A stretch of DNA of 41,390 nt from Thiorhodococcus minor. GTDB lineage: Bacteria > Pseudomonadota > Gammaproteobacteria > Chromatiales > Chromatiaceae. Location of the stretch: positions 1-41,390 of the forward strand of contig NZ_JAAIJQ010000051.1 in assembly GCF_010820565.1 (NCBI RefSeq). Reading direction: 5' to 3'. Positions 1 to 6,230 of the stretch are shown here, one piece after another. A program made the position numbers and the translations under genes. Numbering within the stretch: position 1 is the stretch's first letter; each line of letters opens with the position of its first letter. The notes under the pieces were generated by a model, which did no database searches, was not told the DNA's origin, and saw nothing but the letters and a program-made list of their open reading frames with translations.

Positions 1-2
1 CC

Positions 3-347
3 GACGCCCTCTACGTCGGCGCCAAGTACGAGCAGCACGACAGCAAGATCGACAGCGGCTACGGCGCCGACGGCGACGCGGCCATGAACTTCTATGCCGG
101 CTATAACATCGGCAAGCACACCATCAAGGGCATGATCGCCGACGTCGACAACTACGGCGAGACCATCTACCACCTCGGCTACGACTATCGGCATCGCGAC
201 GACCTGAAATTCTTCGCCGAGGTCTACAGCGAGGAAGAAACCGCCGCCATTACGACGAAGTATGGTGGTCTCGCCGAGACCTGCTGGAGCTGCAGCGGCG
301 GCCAGGTCTTCGCGGTCGGTCTGCGCTACGACTTCGGCGCCCCCTAG
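3..347 (+). CDS. Outer-membrane porin, C-terminal part (5' end outside window)
   Basis: The frame is open from the left edge and ends in TAG. The visible 114 residues alternate polar and hydrophobic positions with many aromatic residues (YVGAKYEQ, FYAGYNIG, YHLGYDYRHR, FAVGLRYDF), the pattern of transmembrane beta strands of a Gram-negative porin. The last strand, ending YDFGAP, resembles the aromatic-rich C-terminal strand recognised by the BAM complex, although the final residue is Pro rather than Phe. It would be a passive diffusion channel in the outer membrane. Two cysteines (CWSC) in a late loop could form a disulfide. Substrate cannot be told because most of the barrel lies outside the window. 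The porin class is an inference from composition and pattern. Confidence 0.7.
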   Translation, partial: DALYVGAKYEQHDSKIDSGYGADGDAAMNFYAGYNIGKHTIKGMIADVDNYGETIYHLGYDYRHRDDLKFFAEVYSEEETAAITTKYGGLAETCWSCSGGQVFAVGLRYDFGAP

Positions 348-360
348 CCTACCGGCCTAT

Positions 361-403
361 GCCCGAGGAGCCGGCTATGCACGGACGCACCGGCGCCTCG
401 GGC
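361..403. terminator. GC-rich hairpin between convergent porin and envC genes
   Basis: Left arm GCCCGAGG (361-368) and GCCGG (370-374) pair with CCGGC (390-394) and CCTCGGGC (396-403), a 13-bp stem with one mismatched pair and a loop of about 15 nt. It sits 13 nt past the porin stop and 18 nt from the envC stop. There is no T tract on either side, so a factor-independent terminator is not certain. It may block read-through or stabilise both 3' ends. Confidence 0.45.
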
Positions 404-421
404 AAGACTCGCTCTGCCGTT

Positions 422-1642
422 CTAGAGGCGTAAGTCCCTCCGCCCAGCGTCGAGCTGCGCGCGATGGCGGCTCGGTCCCGCACACCACTTGGCCGGGTCT
501 TGTGGCCGACCGTCCTTGCGGACGGCGAAGTAGAGAACGGGCTCGGCGCGCCCGCCGCTATTTCCCGTGAGCGCGATCGGCTCGCCGGTCGAGACCCACT
601 CGCCGACCTCCCGCAGCAGGGCCTCGTTGTGGCCATAGAGCGTCATGTAGCCGTCGCCGTGGTCGAGCACGATGAGAAGGCCGAAGCCACGCAGCCAGTC
701 GGCATAGAGCACGCGCCCGTCGCTCACGGCCTTGACCTCCTCGCCCTCTTCCGCGGCGAGCAGGACGCCATCCCAGTCCAGATCCGAGTCTTCCTTGCGC
801 GTCCCGAAGCCGGCGAGGATGCGGCCCTCGAGAATCGGCCAGGCCAAGCGGCCTTTGCGCGCCGGGAAGGGATCGTGGTCGATATCCAGCTCGGCGCTGA
901 TCTGCGCCCTCTGGCGCAGATGCTTGATCAACAGCTTCAGGGATTCCGCGTCTTGATTCAGGACGTCGAGCGTCTCGCTGCGGCTCTGGATGGTCGCCTC
1001 GAGCTGCGCGAGGACCTCGGCGCGCTGCTCCTTCGCCGCGACCAATTGTTGCCGCGTCGCTTCTTGACTGCGCGCGAGCTCGGCGAGCCGCGCCGCCGCG
1101 GCCGCGGCGGCGAGTGCCAGCGCGGCCAGCCGCGCGGCGGACCGCTGCACCCCCAGGATGCGCCGCAGACGCTCGCGGTTGAAATAGGCGAAATAGGACA
1201 TGACGCGGCTCGCCTGGGTCGGATCCTCCTGATTCAGCAGCAGCCGCAATCGATCGGCCCGCCCCATGACATAGGCCGTGCGCAGCAGATCGGCGAGCTG
1301 ATCGACCTCCTCGGCCAGGACGCGGCGCTCCTCCCGCTGGCGCGCCCGGAGCTCGGTGGCAACGCCCTGACGCTCCGCGACCAGACGCTCGAGCTCGCGG
1401 TTGGCCAGGGCGAGCTCGGCGACATTCTTCTCGAGCGCCTCCAGCTCGGCGATCAGCGATCGGCGGTCTTCGCGACGCTCGCCGAGCTCGCGGATGAGCG
1501 TGTCGACGCGCCCCTCGATCTTACCGAGATCGCGCTCGCTCTCCTGGAGCTTGGCATCGACGTCTCCCTCCCCGAGAGCGCGCCCGGGCGCAAAGAGCAG
1601 CATCGCGACCAAGCCAAAGGGAACGAGCGCGCGATGCGACAT
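422..1642 (-). CDS. envC: EnvC-like murein hydrolase activator (coiled coil plus degenerate LytM/M23 domain)
   Basis: The predicted 406-residue protein begins with a signal peptide (MSHRALVPFGLVAMLLFAPGRALG), followed by a long Glu/Arg/Leu-rich coiled coil over roughly residues 25-270 and a C-terminal LytM/peptidase M23 fold. The LytM domain keeps the HGDGYMTLYGH segment but lacks the zinc-binding His before the first Asp (LDWDGVLLAAEEG) and the final HxH (it reads LYFAVRKDG). This degeneration is typical of EnvC, which does not cut peptidoglycan itself but activates septal amidases (AmiA/AmiB) with FtsEX during cell division. The ATG at 1642 is chosen over an upstream in-frame start at 1765 because the signal peptide begins there. 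The usual neighbours gpmI and ctpA are not beside it. Confidence 0.85.
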   Translation of the reverse strand: MSHRALVPFGLVAMLLFAPGRALGEGDVDAKLQESERDLGKIEGRVDTLIRELGERREDRRSLIAELEALEKNVAELALANRELERLVAERQGVATELRARQREERRVLAEEVDQLADLLRTAYVMGRADRLRLLLNQEDPTQASRVMSYFAYFNRERLRRILGVQRSAARLAALALAAAAAAARLAELARSQEATRQQLVAAKEQRAEVLAQLEATIQSRSETLDVLNQDAESLKLLIKHLRQRAQISAELDIDHDPFPARKGRLAWPILEGRILAGFGTRKEDSDLDWDGVLLAAEEGEEVKAVSDGRVLYADWLRGFGLLIVLDHGDGYMTLYGHNEALLREVGEWVSTGEPIALTGNSGGRAEPVLYFAVRKDGRPQDPAKWCAGPSRHRAQLDAGRRDLRL

Positions 1643-1865
1643 CAGGCCGGGCAATGAGGCGCGGCCTCCCTTCGCCCAGCCTCGGACGGAGCATGCGCGA
1701 GCCCGAGAAGAAAGACCAAGCCTCGATACCATTCCAGATCCCGAAATACCCGCTGCCTCGGGCACTAGCGCCGACGACTCAGGCAGTTATGCAGACGCGA
1801 GTGCTTCGCACCCGGGGAGAAAGAGTTTATTATTGTATGGTGATAAGTCGATCAGATGCGATTCC

Positions 1866-2234
1866 ATGGTAAGCGACCTCAGGCATCCCTCCCACCCGGT
1901 CTTGAACCTGCCCGAGGGCGGCGGCGGAGACGTCGATCTCTTCGCGGACGACGCGGACATCGAGCGGGCTTCGCGGTCTCTTAAGGCCATGTCGCACCCA
2001 TTGCGGCTGAAGATTCTCTGCACGCTCGGAGATCAGGAGATCAGCGTGCAGGAGATCGTCGACCATGTGGGAACCTCGCAGAGCAACATCTCCCAGCACC
2101 TCGCCATCCTGCGCGACAAGGGAATCCTCGCCTCGCGCAAGGATGCGAATCGCGTCTACTACAGGGTCAGCGATTCCAGGACCCTGCAGCTGATCGGCAT
2201 GATGCGTGAGGTCTTCTGCCACCACACGCGCTAG
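1866..2234 (+). CDS. ArsR-family regulator, possible persulfide/redox sensor (SqrR/BigR/YgaV-like)
   Basis: A 122-residue protein with a winged-helix ArsR fold: MSHPLRLKILC starts the core, SQSNISQHLAILR is the recognition helix, and VYYRVSD is the wing. It lacks the ELCVCDL metal-box of ArsR/SmtB arsenic or zinc sensors. Instead it has Cys52 (in LKILC) and Cys118 (in REVFC), 66 residues apart. That is the same spacing as Cys41/Cys107 of Rhodobacter capsulatus SqrR and Cys42/Cys108 of BigR, which form a tetrasulfide or disulfide in response to sulfide. It lies 223 nt upstream of a rhodanese gene on the same strand, which fits sulfur-responsive control. The start at 1866 is the last ATG before the conserved core; no strong ribosome-binding site is seen. 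The sensor role is an inference. Confidence 0.75.
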   Translation: MVSDLRHPSHPVLNLPEGGGGDVDLFADDADIERASRSLKAMSHPLRLKILCTLGDQEISVQEIVDHVGTSQSNISQHLAILRDKGILASRKDANRVYYRVSDSRTLQLIGMMREVFCHHTR

Positions 2235-2457
2235 GCGTCCAACGCTCGCCACGTCTTCGGCGTTCCACTCATCCCAGATTCAGTGATCGCCAGGGTGACG
2301 CCGAAGCCCTCGATCCTTATACTTCGGCGCCTTTGGAGCCCCGGGCCGCATAGGCGCCTCGAGCTGCGTTCGCAGTCCCCACGCCGATGCGCTGCCTCTT
2401 CGCATCTATGCCCGAGCCCATGCGTGGCGCCACAACCCTGAGTGAGACAGCATACCA

Positions 2458-2886
2458 ATGTCCCTAGCCCAGCTTGTCGAGTTCGTTGGAAATCATTGGC
2501 TCTTGTTCTTGGCCCTTGTCGTCGTTCTCGGGCTGCTGACATACAACCTCATCGTTGGCAGCAAGGGAAGCGTCGGCCCATTGGAGGCCACCGAGCTCGT
2601 GAACCACCGCGACGCGGTCGTCATCGACGTTCGCCCAGCCGCGGATTTTACCAAGGGACACATCATCAACGCCCTGAATCTCCCGATGAATGGCTTCAAG
2701 AACCAGATGGCGACCTTGGGCAAGTACAAGGGGCGTCCGATCATCGTCAACTGCCGATCTGGATCCCAGTCATCCGTGGCCTGCAGCCAGCTCCGCAAGG
2801 CTGGCTTCGAGGAAGTCTACAATCTGCAAGGCGGCATCATGGCTTGGGAGGCCGCAAGTCTGCCGTTGACGCGCAAGAAGCGATGA
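2458..2886 (+). CDS. yibN: Membrane-anchored single-domain rhodanese (YibN-like sulfurtransferase)
   Basis: This 142-residue protein has one N-terminal membrane segment (about residues 13-33, WLLFLALVVVLGLLTYNLIV) followed by a rhodanese domain. The domain shows VVIDVRPAADFTKGHI, the conserved Asp/Arg and His motif, and the active-site loop with catalytic Cys99 (NCRSGSQS). Rhodanese-like proteins carry sulfane sulfur as a cysteine persulfide. YibN-like members sit directly upstream of secB-gpsA in many gammaproteobacteria, as here, though the usual grxC between them is absent. In a sulfur oxidiser the anchor suggests sulfur transfer at the cytoplasmic membrane. Substrate and partners are not shown by sequence. 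Confidence 0.88.
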   Translation: MSLAQLVEFVGNHWLLFLALVVVLGLLTYNLIVGSKGSVGPLEATELVNHRDAVVIDVRPAADFTKGHIINALNLPMNGFKNQMATLGKYKGRPIIVNCRSGSQSSVACSQLRKAGFEEVYNLQGGIMAWEAASLPLTRKKR

Positions 2887-2976
2887 CCTGCTGCGCATGG
2901 ATTCGAGTCGTCTCGCCCGAGCGACTCGCTTCACTCCAGTCACCTTCTTCACTCTAGCCATCTTTTAGGAGCCGGC

Positions 2977-3453
2977 ATGGCCGAACAGCAGAACAGCAAC
3001 CAACGCCAATTCTCAGTACAGCGGGTCTACACCAAGGACGTCTCTTTCGAATCGCCCAATGCGCCCGAGGTCTTTCGCGGCGAATGGAAGCCCACCCATG
3101 AGCTGAACCTCAACACCAAGATCGACAAGCTGGACGAGACCACCTACGAGGTTGTCCTCCACGTCACGGTCTCCGCAAAGGTCGGCGACAAGACCGCCTT
3201 CATCGTCGAGGTTCAACAGGCTGGGATCTTCACCGCCGCGAGCTTCTCGGAAGAGGAGCTCGGCCCGCTGCTCGGCGCCTACTGTCCGAATCTCCTCTTC
3301 CCCTATGCGCGCGAAGTCGTCTCCGACCTGGTCGTCAAGGGCAGCTTCCCGCAGCTTGTGCTGCAGCACGTCAATTTCGATGCGCTTTTCGCACAGCACC
3401 AGCAGCAAGCCGCGGCGCAGGGTGAAGGCGGCGAGAAGCCGAGTCAGCATTGA
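2977..3453 (+). CDS. secB: Protein-export chaperone SecB
   Basis: The 158-residue product matches SecB throughout: QRVYTKDVSFESPNAPEVF near the N terminus, the central YEVVLHVTVSAK strand, and LLFPYAREVVSDLV, the conserved helix. SecB is a cytosolic tetramer that keeps preproteins unfolded and hands them to SecA for export to the periplasm and outer membrane. The ATG follows a good ribosome-binding site (AGGAG, spacer about 6 nt). Its TGA stop overlaps the TTG start of gpsA (TTGA), implying translational coupling. The Gln-rich tail (HQQQAAAQGEGGEKPSQH) is a disordered extension usual for the family. Confidence 0.97.
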   Translation: MAEQQNSNQRQFSVQRVYTKDVSFESPNAPEVFRGEWKPTHELNLNTKIDKLDETTYEVVLHVTVSAKVGDKTAFIVEVQQAGIFTAASFSEEELGPLLGAYCPNLLFPYAREVVSDLVVKGSFPQLVLQHVNFDALFAQHQQQAAAQGEGGEKPSQH

Positions 3454-4460
3454 GCACAGAGCCCTCCGCCAAGGTCGCGCTGCTCGGACCCGGCTCCTGG
3501 GGGACGGCGCTCGGCCTCCTGCTCTGCCGCAACGGCCATCGCGTTCGGCTCTGGGGGCATGAGGCCGCACAGGTCGAGGCGCTGAGGCGGGATTCCGAAA
3601 ACACCCAGTTCCTACCTGGCTTTCCGTTTCCGTCCACCATGATGGCGACGGATTCGCTGGATGAGGCGCTGGAAGACGCAACCGACTGTCTGGTCGTCGT
3701 CCCCAGTCACGCGTTCAGACAGGTAGTGACTCAGCTGGCCTCGCGGCTGCCGCCGGAGATGGGCGTCGCTTGGGCAACCAAAGGGCTGGAGCCCGCCACC
3801 GGACAGCTCCTTCACACGGTCGCGCAAGGGGTCCTGGACAACCGCCCCCTAGCGGTCGTCTCCGGCCCCAGCTTCGCCACCGAGGTCGCGAAAGGGCTGC
3901 CGACAGCCGTCTCGGTCGCATCCAACGACGGGCGCTTCGCGACGCGGACTGCGCGCCTGCTGCATGGCGGTCGCTTCCGCGCCTACACCAGCGAGGACAT
4001 GATCGGGGTGGAGATCTGTGGCGCGGCCAAGAATGTCCTGGCGATCGCCACTGGGATCGCCGACGGCCTGGGCTTCGGCGCGAACACGAGAGCGGCACTC
4101 ATCACACGCGGCCTCGCGGAGCTGATCCGCATAGGTACCGCCTTGGGCGGCCGGCCGGAGACCTTCACCGGGCTTGCCGGCATCGGCGATCTCGTCCTGA
4201 CGTGTACGGACAATCAGTCCCGCAATCGCCGGCTGGGCCTGGCACTTGCGAGCGGCCAGTCGGTCGACGAGGCGAAGGCGGTCATCGGTCAGGAGGTCGA
4301 GGGAGTCATCACCGCACAGGCCATTCATCGGCTCTCGGAGCGGCTCGGCATCGAGATGCCGATCGCCAGCCAGGTCTATCGGGTCCTCTGTGAGCAAGTC
4401 TCGCCTCAGGAGGCCACACGCGCCCTCTTGGAGCGCGAGCCAAAGCCCGAGTTCGGCTGA
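3450..4460 (+). CDS. gpsA: NAD(P)-dependent glycerol-3-phosphate dehydrogenase GpsA
   Basis: GpsA reduces dihydroxyacetone phosphate to sn-glycerol-3-phosphate, the backbone for phospholipids. The 336-residue protein has the N-terminal Rossmann motif GPGSWGTALG (residues 13-22), the conserved GPSFA (139-143), and the catalytic lysine in CGAAKNVLAIATG (Lys194). The helical C-terminal domain includes NTRAALITRG, and a GLAGIGDLVLTC segment is present. The start is TTG at 3450, overlapping the secB stop by 4 nt; no ATG lies between it and the Rossmann motif, so TTG is the only reasonable choice. It converges on trmL with only one base between stop codons. Confidence 0.97.
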   Translation: MSTEPSAKVALLGPGSWGTALGLLLCRNGHRVRLWGHEAAQVEALRRDSENTQFLPGFPFPSTMMATDSLDEALEDATDCLVVVPSHAFRQVVTQLASRLPPEMGVAWATKGLEPATGQLLHTVAQGVLDNRPLAVVSGPSFATEVAKGLPTAVSVASNDGRFATRTARLLHGGRFRAYTSEDMIGVEICGAAKNVLAIATGIADGLGFGANTRAALITRGLAELIRIGTALGGRPETFTGLAGIGDLVLTCTDNQSRNRRLGLALASGQSVDEAKAVIGQEVEGVITAQAIHRLSERLGIEMPIASQVYRVLCEQVSPQEATRALLEREPKPEFG

Positions 4461-4461
4461 C

Positions 4462-4944
4462 TCACGGCTCGACAGGGCGACCCTGGGCGCCTTGAAAGCC
4501 CAGTTGCCGCCAAGCCTCGTAGGCCAGCACCGCGACCGTGTTCGCGAGGTTGAGGCTGCGGTTCCCCGGACGCATGGGCAAGAAGAGGCGCTGCTGCTCC
4601 GGCAGTCCCTGGAGTACGGCATCCGGCAAGCCCCGCGTTTCCGGACCGAAGACGAAGGCGTCTCCAGCTTGGTAGGAAACCCTTGTGTAACAGCGGGCTC
4701 CCCGCGTGCTGACGCCGAATAGCCGAGGCTGCTGCAAGGCATCCAAGCAAGTGCCGAGCGATTGATGAACGCGGACGTCTGCCCACTCGCGGTAGTCGAG
4801 CCCGGCCCGACGCAGCAAGCGGTCATCGAGCGAAAAGCCCAGTGGCTCGATCAAGTGCAGACGAGCACCGCTGTTGACGGCGAGTCGCATCACGTTGCCC
4901 GTGTTGGGCGGGATTTCAGGCTCGTAGAGAATCAGCTCGAACAT
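4462..4944 (-). CDS. trmL: tRNA (cytidine/uridine-34-2'-O)-methyltransferase TrmL (SPOUT family)
   Basis: A 160-residue SPOUT methyltransferase. It starts FELILYEPEIPPNTGNVMRLA, the N-terminal motif of TrmL, and has FVFGPETRGLP and LPMRPGNRSLNLANTVAVLAYEAWRQ, the C-terminal knot that binds S-adenosylmethionine. TrmL methylates the ribose of wobble nucleotide 34 in tRNA-Leu isoacceptors. It often follows gpsA in gammaproteobacteria on the same strand; here it is inverted and meets gpsA tail to tail. Its start lies 137 nt from the small gene transcribed the other way, so the two share a divergent promoter region. Confidence 0.95.
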   Translation of the reverse strand: MFELILYEPEIPPNTGNVMRLAVNSGARLHLIEPLGFSLDDRLLRRAGLDYREWADVRVHQSLGTCLDALQQPRLFGVSTRGARCYTRVSYQAGDAFVFGPETRGLPDAVLQGLPEQQRLFLPMRPGNRSLNLANTVAVLAYEAWRQLGFQGAQGRPVEP

Positions 4945-4982
4945 CGTGTTGGTCTTTGACTTGACGCTCGCTGGCGGATCTG

Positions 4983-5013
4983 TTGACCGCTTTTCCCAGT
5001 TGCGTGCTATATT
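4983..5013 (+). promoter_or_regulatory. Predicted sigma-70 promoter of the 74-residue protein gene
   Basis: TTGACC at 4983-4988 and TATATT at 5008-5013 are good -35 and -10 matches, though the 19-nt spacer is longer than ideal (reading GCTATA as -10 would give 17). Transcription would start near 5020, leaving a leader of about 60 nt before the ATG at 5081. Confidence 0.5.
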
Positions 5014-5080
5014 AAGAGATCAGTATCTACTGAAAACCTATTGCATCATCAGCCCACTTTATGATGGGGGGGACACCTTC

Positions 5081-5305
5081 ATGAGCGATATCGCCGCGCT
5101 GAAAAAAGAGAAGCAGGAACTGATCGACAAGATGCTCGAGATGCAAAAACAGTTCATCGATTACGAGCACCAAAATGGCGTCTCGGGCAAAGACTATTGG
5201 GCGTCGTCCGACGGCATGCTCGCGAACTATCGCCAAGAGTACATGGATATGGCGAATCGCGTCGTCGATCTCGCCCACGAGATCGTCGGGTCCGCCCGTG
5301 TCTGA
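5081..5305 (+). CDS. Small acidic helical protein of unknown function (74 residues)
   Basis: I do not recognise a named family. The protein starts MSDIAALKKEKQELIDKM, a heptad-like run rich in Lys, Glu and Leu that predicts a short coiled coil (about residues 3-30). A middle part with aromatic residues follows (KDYWASSDGML), then a second amphipathic helix (MANRVVDLAHEIV). There is no signal peptide or membrane segment. The ATG at 5081 is preferred over an earlier in-frame start at 4946 because it begins the helix and because the predicted promoter lies between the two. It is a one-gene transcription unit bounded by a clear promoter and a strong terminator, which argues for a real and possibly highly expressed gene. 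Confidence 0.7.
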   Translation: MSDIAALKKEKQELIDKMLEMQKQFIDYEHQNGVSGKDYWASSDGMLANYRQEYMDMANRVVDLAHEIVGSARV

Positions 5306-5353
5306 GGGCTGATTGGGCGACCTCTTCCTGAAGAGGCTCTCCTGAGCAGACGA

Positions 5354-5377
5354 AGCCCGCGCCATCGCGGGCTTTTT
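5354..5377 (+). terminator. Rho-independent terminator
   Basis: AGCCCGCG (5354-5361), loop CCAT, CGCGGGCT (5366-5373), followed by further Ts to 5377: an 8-bp perfect GC-rich stem with a T tract, 48 nt past the stop codon of the small gene. Confidence 0.9.
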
Positions 5378-5410
5378 CATGTCCGGCACCTCGCGCGTGC
5401 CGCTAGACCC

Positions 5411-5575
5411 CTAAGGCGATTGCCGGAAATTCTTATACCAGGTGGCGCCGGATTGAGGTCCGCCTTCAAGGAGCGCCGCCAGGAGCATCGCTGGGCGATG
5501 TGACTGGCGGGGCGACACAGAAGGCGGGCGTCAAGACAAGCCAGATGGTATGGGAATTGACAGAAATCGCCTTAG
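5411..5575. mobile_element. MITE-like 165-bp inverted-repeat element
   Basis: The outer arms 5411-5445 and 5541-5575 are imperfect inverted repeats over 35 bp (about 26 of 35 positions pair), both beginning CTAAGGCGATT from the outside. Inside, CCGCCTTC (5460-5467) pairs with GAAGGCGG (5520-5527), CCGCCAG (5476-5482) with CTGGCGG (5504-5510), and CATCGC (5486-5491) with GCGATG (5495-5500) around a 3-nt loop. The whole segment therefore folds back on itself. It has no coding capacity. A CCC triplet flanks both ends (5408-5410 and 5576-5578) and may be a short target duplication. It lies between two convergent genes and ends 3 nt before the stop codon of the leftward gene. Confidence 0.6.
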
Positions 5576-5578
5576 CCC

Positions 5579-5980
5579 CTAAGCGTCCGGGCGGATGTGC
5601 TCGATGTACTTCGGGGTATCCTTCATCTCCAGGCGAATTGCGGCCCCACTCACGATCAGCGAGGCCTCCATTCCTTGCAGCTGCAAGCGGCAGCCGACCC
5701 TTCCGCGACTCTCCAGGGGGACCGGAATCATGTCGCGATAGGTGTAGATGTTGTCCTCGATATCGCCACCCGCACAGACTTGCGGACCCGTCGGCACAGG
5801 GACTTCGGCCTCCGCCTCGTCGATCACCAAGACGCCCGCCTGCCACCAGCGCGTCTTTTCCAACGAGCCGGTCATCGTCTTGATGAGATAGGCCCGCGCG
5901 AAGGTCAGCTCGAAGCGACCCTCCGCAAGCCTGATGTCGGAGATTTCCGAGTCTCTTAGGTCAACGCTCATCGTATCCAC
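5579..5980 (-). CDS. Conserved-looking protein of unknown function (133 residues)
   Basis: No family is recognised. The protein starts VDTMSVDLRDSEISDIRLAEGRFELTFARAYLIKTM and has a central VLVIDEAEAEVPVPTGPQVCAGGDIEDNIYTYRDMIPVP. It alternates short beta-type strands, and I see no signal peptide or membrane segment, so a small cytosolic beta-rich domain is likely. The GTG at 5980 is chosen because GAGGA lies 8 nt upstream; the ATG three codons later (5971) would have a spacing of 17 nt. The ribosome-binding site, protein-like composition and position support a real gene. It is separated from ntrC upstream by a structured non-coding stretch. Confidence 0.6.
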   Translation of the reverse strand: MDTMSVDLRDSEISDIRLAEGRFELTFARAYLIKTMTGSLEKTRWWQAGVLVIDEAEAEVPVPTGPQVCAGGDIEDNIYTYRDMIPVPLESRGRVGCRLQLQGMEASLIVSGAAIRLEMKDTPKYIEHIRPDA

Positions 5981-6109
5981 GCAAATTTCCTCAATGACAT
6001 CAGCTGGCTCATTCCACGTCGGAGGCGAGCGCAGCGGCCGATGATGGGCCGAGCCACTAGCGCTAGGACCGCGCTTCACTCTCAGTGTGCTATCGCGCTA
6101 GGTTGCGAT

Positions 6110-6191
6110 CCCAGCATTGATGTGGGGGCCATCAGTGCTGGGAGTGTCTGCCTCCAGGCCGACACCTCTTGACCTAGAGGCCAACACTCCC
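6110..6191. other. Two tandem hairpins downstream of ntrC
   Basis: Positions 6110-6122 pair with 6130-6142 (12 of 13 bp, 7-nt loop). Immediately after, GGGAGTGT (6140-6147) pairs with ACACTCCC (6184-6191), with inner GCCTC (6150-6154) and GAGGC (6177-6181). The two stems share three bases, so they may compete. No T tract follows in either direction. They lie in the gap between ntrC and the next leftward gene and could end or stabilise the ntrBC transcript. Confidence 0.45.
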
Positions 6192-6230
6192 GGCGTTACC
6201 CCTGCCTGCAGCATAAGATGGAACGGCGGA

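Noticed and set aside
464-1657. A 397-codon open frame on the plus strand opposite envC
   Set aside because: High GC content leaves long open frames opposite real genes. The envC strand has a signal peptide, coiled coil and LytM domain; this one has no recognisable features.
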